This document shows positions 60,899 through 64,000 of a DNA stretch of 64,000 nt, piece after piece (position 1 is the first letter of the stretch; each line of letters opens with the position of its first letter). The notes beneath the pieces were generated by a model, which worked only from the letters and a program-made list of their open reading frames with translations, made no database searches and was not told where the DNA came from. The DNA is from Paenibacillus tianmuensis (GTDB lineage Bacteria; Bacillota; Bacilli; Paenibacillales; NBRC-103111). A program made the translations under genes and the position numbers. The stretch covers positions 112,821 through 176,820 of the forward strand of contig NZ_FMTT01000003.1 of assembly GCF_900100345.1 (NCBI RefSeq), read 5' to 3'.

Positions 60899-61600
60899 AT
60901 GGGGAAATCGTTCGACGCCGCGCTCATAGCGGAATTCCTTCCTATACTGCTGTCTTACCTGCATATTACCCTGTTTATTTTGGCCGCTTCGCTCTTCTTC
61001 GGCGTACTGCTGGGACTGCTGATCGCGCTGCCCCGGCTGTACAACGTTCCGGTGCTGAACCGGATCGCCGCCGTTTACGTCTCGTTTGTCCGCGGAACGC
61101 CAATTTTGATCCAATTGTTTCTCGTCTTTTACGGGGTGCCCGCGCTGCTGCAGCTCGTGGACTTCGACATGTCGCGGATGAATCCGATCGTGTTCGTCAT
61201 TATTACGTATGCGCTCGGCAGCGCCGCCTCGATCTCCGAGGTGATCCGCGGGGCGGTCAACGCCGTAGACCACGGCCAGCTTGAAGGCGCGTACGCCGTG
61301 GGCATGACAGGGCCGCAGGCCTTCTTCCGGATCGTCCTGCCGCAGGCGTTCGTCGTTGCTTTTCCGAATTTCGCGAGCACGGTGATCGGCTTCTTGAAAG
61401 ATACGTCGCTGGCGTACTCCATCGGCGTCATGGACATGATGGGGCGGGGGCAGACGCTGATTGCGACGACCGCCCACACGCTGGAGGTGTATATCGGCCT
61501 GACGATCATTTACTATTTGACCGTGCTCGTGTTGGAGAAGGGCTTTGCGCTGACGGAAATCCGATTGCAGCGGCACGAACAAAAAATAGCGAGCGCATGA
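60899..61600 (+). CDS. Amino acid ABC transporter permease, TcyL-like
   Basis: 233 residues from the ATG at 60899; AAAGGG lies 10 bases upstream, and a GTG two codons earlier is an alternative. Five membrane segments are seen, with VRGTPILIQLFLVFYG and the EAA-type loop VNAVDHGQLEGAYAVGMTGPQAFFRIVLPQA. The pattern is that of His/Glu/Cys-type permeases (HisM family). It pairs with the permease 33 bases downstream to form the membrane channel. Confidence 0.92.
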   Translation: MGKSFDAALIAEFLPILLSYLHITLFILAASLFFGVLLGLLIALPRLYNVPVLNRIAAVYVSFVRGTPILIQLFLVFYGVPALLQLVDFDMSRMNPIVFVIITYALGSAASISEVIRGAVNAVDHGQLEGAYAVGMTGPQAFFRIVLPQAFVVAFPNFASTVIGFLKDTSLAYSIGVMDMMGRGQTLIATTAHTLEVYIGLTIIYYLTVLVLEKGFALTEIRLQRHEQKIASA

Positions 61601-61633
61601 CCGGCTGCCGGTCCGGGGATGGAGTGAGAACGA

Positions 61634-62344
61634 ATGAGTATCGACATCGGGTTTATTGTGACGGCTTTTTTTGAAATATTGGCCGCGCTGCCTTTGACGC
61701 TGGTCATTACGATTGTCCCGCTTCTGTTCGGGTTCGTCATCGGCGTGGCGGCGGCGCTGATCCGCATGTACAAGGTGAAGGTGCTGCACCGGATCGCCGA
61801 CGCCTATGTTTCCTTTTTGCGCGGAACGCCGGTCATTTTGCACGTGTTCCTCATTTATTGGGGGCTGCCGATGCTGATCGACAAGCTGTCGATGCATTAC
61901 GGATGGGGGATCAAGACGGCTTCGATCCCGATCTTGTCGTTCGTGCTGACGGCGTTCTCCCTGACGGCCGGCGCTTATATGTCCGAGATCATCCGTTCCG
62001 GTCTCCTGGCGGTAAACCGCGGTCAGATCGAGGCCGCTTACTCCGTCGGCATGAGCACGCCGCAAGCGCTCAGACGCATCGTGCTGCCACAGGCGATCGG
62101 GGTCATTTTGCCGAATCTGTGCAACCTGTTCGTCGGATTTTTGCATACGTCGACGTTTGCGTTCACGTTCTCGCAGATGGAGCTGCTTGGCAAAGCCAGC
62201 GTCGTGGCATCGAACAATTTGAAGTTTCTGGAAGCCTTTATCGCAGCGGCACTGATTTATTGGGGAATTACGGTCGTGGCGGAGCGGCTGACGGCTTATT
62301 TGGAGAAAAGGGTAACCAAATACAATCGGGGAGGCGTGACATGA
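61634..62344 (+). CDS. Amino acid ABC transporter permease, TcyM-like
   Basis: 236 residues starting at ATG 61634 with GGAGTGAG upstream. Five membrane segments, [16 protein letters not shown], and the EAA loop [32 protein letters not shown]. It is paralogous to the preceding permease. Its stop overlaps the ATPase start by 4 bases (ATGA), showing coupled translation. Confidence 0.92.
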   Translation: MSIDIGFIVTAFFEILAALPLTLVITIVPLLFGFVIGVAAALIRMYKVKVLHRIADAYVSFLRGTPVILHVFLIYWGLPMLIDKLSMHYGWGIKTASIPILSFVLTAFSLTAGAYMSEIIRSGLLAVNRGQIEAAYSVGMSTPQALRRIVLPQAIGVILPNLCNLFVGFLHTSTFAFTFSQMELLGKASVVASNNLKFLEAFIAAALIYWGITVVAERLTAYLEKRVTKYNRGGVT

Positions 62345-63093
62345 TACGGCTGACGAACATTCAGAAGTCGTTCGGCAAGCAGACGGTGCTGAAAGGGATC
62401 GACTTGTCGGTGGATAAAGGGGAAGTCGTCGTCATTCTTGGGCCCAGCGGATCGGGCAAAACGACGCTGCTCCGCTGCGTCAACCTGCTGGAGCGCCCGC
62501 AGGACGGGGAGGTGGCGATCGGCGATTTTACGATCAACTGCAAGCATCCGAGCAAGCGCGATATCTTGACGCTGCGCCGCAAAACGGCGATGGTGTTCCA
62601 GCATTACAATTTGTTCAAGCATAAGACGGCGCTGGAAAATGTGATGGAAGGCCTCGTGATTGCGCAGAAGCTGCCGAAGGAAGAGGCGAGGGAGCGCAGC
62701 CTTCAGGTTCTGGAGAAGGTCGGCCTCGCGGCAAAAGTCGATGCCTATCCCAGCCAGCTCTCGGGTGGGCAGCAGCAGCGGGTCGGGATCGCCCGGGCTT
62801 TGGCGCTCAATCCCGAGGTGATTTTGTTCGATGAGCCGACGTCGGCGCTTGATCCCGAATTGGTCGGCGAAGTGCTGTCCGTCATCCGCAAAATTGCGCG
62901 CGAAGGCATCACGATGATCGTCGTGACGCATGAAATGAGCTTCGCCCGCGAAGTGTCGAACCGCGTGGTGTTTATGGACGAAGGTGTCATCGTCGAGGAG
63001 GGCAAGCCGGAGGACATTTTTTCCCGCCCTCAGGAAGAGCGTACCAAGCAGTTCTTAAGACGAATCACGCCGGAATGGAGTTATGTGATATAA
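62341..63093 (+). CDS. Amino acid ABC transporter ATP-binding protein, TcyN-like
   Basis: 250 residues from the ATG at 62341, overlapping the permease stop. Walker [14 protein letters not shown] near residue 36, Q-loop [18 protein letters not shown], signature [15 protein letters not shown], Walker [21 protein letters not shown] and switch MIVVTHEM. Typical polar-amino-acid importer ATPase. An open frame continues upstream through the permease gene, but it is a shadow. GGGGAGG precedes the start. Confidence 0.95.
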   Translation: MIRLTNIQKSFGKQTVLKGIDLSVDKGEVVVILGPSGSGKTTLLRCVNLLERPQDGEVAIGDFTINCKHPSKRDILTLRRKTAMVFQHYNLFKHKTALENVMEGLVIAQKLPKEEARERSLQVLEKVGLAAKVDAYPSQLSGGQQQRVGIARALALNPEVILFDEPTSALDPELVGEVLSVIRKIAREGITMIVVTHEMSFAREVSNRVVFMDEGVIVEEGKPEDIFSRPQEERTKQFLRRITPEWSYVI

Positions 63094-63119
63094 ATAGCCA
63101 AAATCGTGAGGTGAGTTCC

Positions 63120-63620
63120 GTGAACGAGGTGTACCGTCAAGCGACTCTGGACGATGCCGAGCGGCTTCTGAGCGTGATTCGCAGAGCTTATCGGAGCATC
63201 GGAGAGCTGGAAATCGAATTTGCGGCCGTCCATGCGGATTTGGAGATGGTGCGGACGAATGTCGCCGAGTATGCCAGCTACGTGCTGGAGATCAATGGGA
63301 CGATCGTCGCGACCATTTCGCTCCGGTCGCTGCCGGAAGTAACCGATCTGCCGTTCTTGTACAACTTTGCCGTCGATCCGGCGTATGCGAACCGCGGAGT
63401 CGGCAATAAGCTTCTGGCGTATGCGGAGGAAGCGGTCGTACGGGACATTCTGCTTTCGCCGGCTGTTGTTCTCGCGACTTCGGCAAAGCATCCTTGGCTG
63501 CTACCCATGTACGAACGGAAAGGCTATGTGCGCTTCTATGAACGGGAGCTGGGACGGGACGACAAGCTTGTCTTTTTGCGCAAAAATTTGCTGCCTGAAG
63601 TTCGCGCCACCACAGGCTGA
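63120..63620 (+). CDS. GNAT N-acetyltransferase (YtmI/SnaA-like)
   Basis: 166 residues from the GTG at 63120, with GTGAGGTGAG upstream; the longer frame overlaps the ATPase gene. GNAT pattern: VYRQATLDDAERLLSVIRRAYRSIGELEIEF, acetyl-CoA loop FAVDPAYANRGVGNKLLAYAEE and HPWLLPMYERKGYVRFYERELG. In B. subtilis YtmI N-acetylates S-modified cysteine before oxidative cleavage. The gene order here, acetyltransferase next to a deacetylase and importer, fits that role. Confidence 0.85.
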   Translation: MNEVYRQATLDDAERLLSVIRRAYRSIGELEIEFAAVHADLEMVRTNVAEYASYVLEINGTIVATISLRSLPEVTDLPFLYNFAVDPAYANRGVGNKLLAYAEEAVVRDILLSPAVVLATSAKHPWLLPMYERKGYVRFYERELGRDDKLVFLRKNLLPEVRATTG

Positions 63621-63638
63621 AACGAGGAGAGTCTGCGC

Positions 63639-64000
63639 ATGAACCCTGAACGACTGCTTCAAGAGGCTGAGGAACTGAAGCCCGTACTGGTGCGGCTTCG
63701 CCGCGACCTGCACCGTTATCCAGAGCTGTCGATGCAGGAGGTGGAGACGACCCGCAAAATCCGGGAAGCGTTAAGCTTAGCGGACATCCGGCTGCTGCCG
63801 CTCGACCTGCCTGTCGGCGTGCTGGCGGAGGTCGAAGGGGCCGAGCCCGGGCCGACGGTGGCGCTGCGGGCGGATATCGACGCGCTGCCGGTGACGGAAG
63901 AAACCGGGCTGCCGTTCGCCTCGGAAATTCCGGGAAAAATGCACGCTTGCGGGCACGATTTTCACACCGCGGCGATTGTCGGCGCGGCGCTGCTGCTAAA
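63639..64000 (+). CDS. M20-family N-acyl-amino acid amidohydrolase (partial, runs off the window)
   Basis: The first 120 residues from the ATG at 63639 (GAGGAGAG upstream) match hippurate hydrolase/YtnL-type deacetylases: LVRLRRDLHRYPELSMQEVETTRKIREAL, TVALRADIDALPVTEETGLPFAS, and the metal-binding HACGHDFHTA near residue 103. In the B. subtilis pathway the deacetylase (SndA/YtnL) removes the N-acetyl group from the processed cysteine. The frame is open to the window edge; the remaining two thirds are outside. Confidence 0.9.
   Translation, partial: MNPERLLQEAEELKPVLVRLRRDLHRYPELSMQEVETTRKIREALSLADIRLLPLDLPVGVLAEVEGAEPGPTVALRADIDALPVTEETGLPFASEIPGKMHACGHDFHTAAIVGAALLL

Noticed and set aside
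60128-62146. Very long minus-strand open frame (672 codons) across the ABC importer genes
   Set aside because: It is antisense to three clear transporter genes, has Arg/His/Gln-rich composition typical of a shadow frame in GC-rich DNA, and contains no motif.
61858-63093. Apparent 411-codon fusion upstream of the TcyN-like ATPase
   Set aside because: The upstream part is an alternative frame of the permease gene; the ATPase has its own start at 62341 overlapping the permease stop.
1-64000. CRISPR arrays, tRNA or rRNA genes, prophage genes
   Set aside because: No regularly spaced direct repeats of CRISPR size, no cloverleaf-like sequences or rRNA-like tracts, and no phage structural or integrase genes were recognised.

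Overview
The window looks like a chromosomal segment of a Paenibacillus-type Firmicute (Bacillales, Paenibacillaceae). The signs are strong AGGAGG-type ribosome binding sites, many TTG and GTG starts, a T-box leader, SigA-type promoters, LplB/YtcP-type sugar permeases without their own ATPase, and operons whose gene content matches Bacillus subtilis (ytm/tcy sulfur operon, aroA fusion). This assignment is an inference from gene content; no rRNA or other marker is present. Base composition is moderate to high in most of the window. It drops clearly in about 9.4-15.9 kb and in the 28.3-30.8 kb block, which look acquired.

Layout. 0-0.6 kb: the end of a flavodoxin-fold oxidoreductase and a decayed argininosuccinate-lyase-like fragment. 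0.66-6.3 kb (minus strand): a pentose-phosphate operon zwf-tkt-tal-gnd, divergent from a LysR regulator. 7.4-11 kb: an antibiotic-protection operon, with an attenuator-like leader, an ABC-F ribosome protection protein, a Vat-type streptogramin acetyltransferase and a GNAT enzyme. 11-15.9 kb: accessory genes (GrpB family, sugar acetyltransferase, DUF1349, GNAT, MFS, beta-lactamase-fold serine hydrolase). 16.1-26.9 kb: a carbohydrate locus with two paralogous tailspike-like beta-helix proteins (one with a Tat signal), a zinc-less MDR dehydrogenase, an LplB/YtcP/LplA-type importer and a regulator that fuses a GntR winged helix to a solute-binding-protein domain. This is the best candidate for an undescribed system. 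27.1-30.8 kb: small orphan genes, a coiled-coil DUF2325 protein, a ribbon-helix-helix protein and a run of hairpins. 31.0-35.2 kb: a GH65 phosphorylase, beta-phosphoglucomutase and a LacI regulator with three matching operators.

35.4-37.0 kb: a small lipoprotein-like gene and an ethanolamine permease. 37.1-40.5 kb: a truncated TetR gene at a rearrangement junction and a UvrA2-like ABC protein. 40.9-45.2 kb: a bacitracin-type resistance operon (two-component system, BcrA/BcrB-like transporter, UppP) with three TTAAGA repeats at 11-bp spacing in front of the transporter. 45.4-46.8 kb: an intact ISL3-family insertion with perfect 8-bp target duplications, inserted into the 3' arm of a long hairpin. 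46.8-49.6 kb: a membrane-anchored hypothetical protein, an LpdD-like protein and a T-box (probably Phe) controlling a chorismate mutase-DAHP synthase fusion. 49.7-56.4 kb: two acyltransferase-3 membrane proteins, a stand-alone rpoD/sigA without dnaG, an NlpC/P60 peptidase, a DeoR regulator and an EamA transporter. 56.5-64 kb: a sulfur-salvage operon like B. subtilis ytlI/ytmI-ytnM. It has a LysR regulator, two flavin monooxygenases, a TcyJ-N-type cystine/S-compound ABC importer, a GNAT N-acetyltransferase and an M20 deacetylase cut by the window edge. Together these last genes would import S-modified cysteines, acetylate them, oxidatively cleave them and release cysteine.

No rRNA, tRNA, CRISPR array, prophage or replication origin was seen. 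All family assignments come from reading motifs without database searches.
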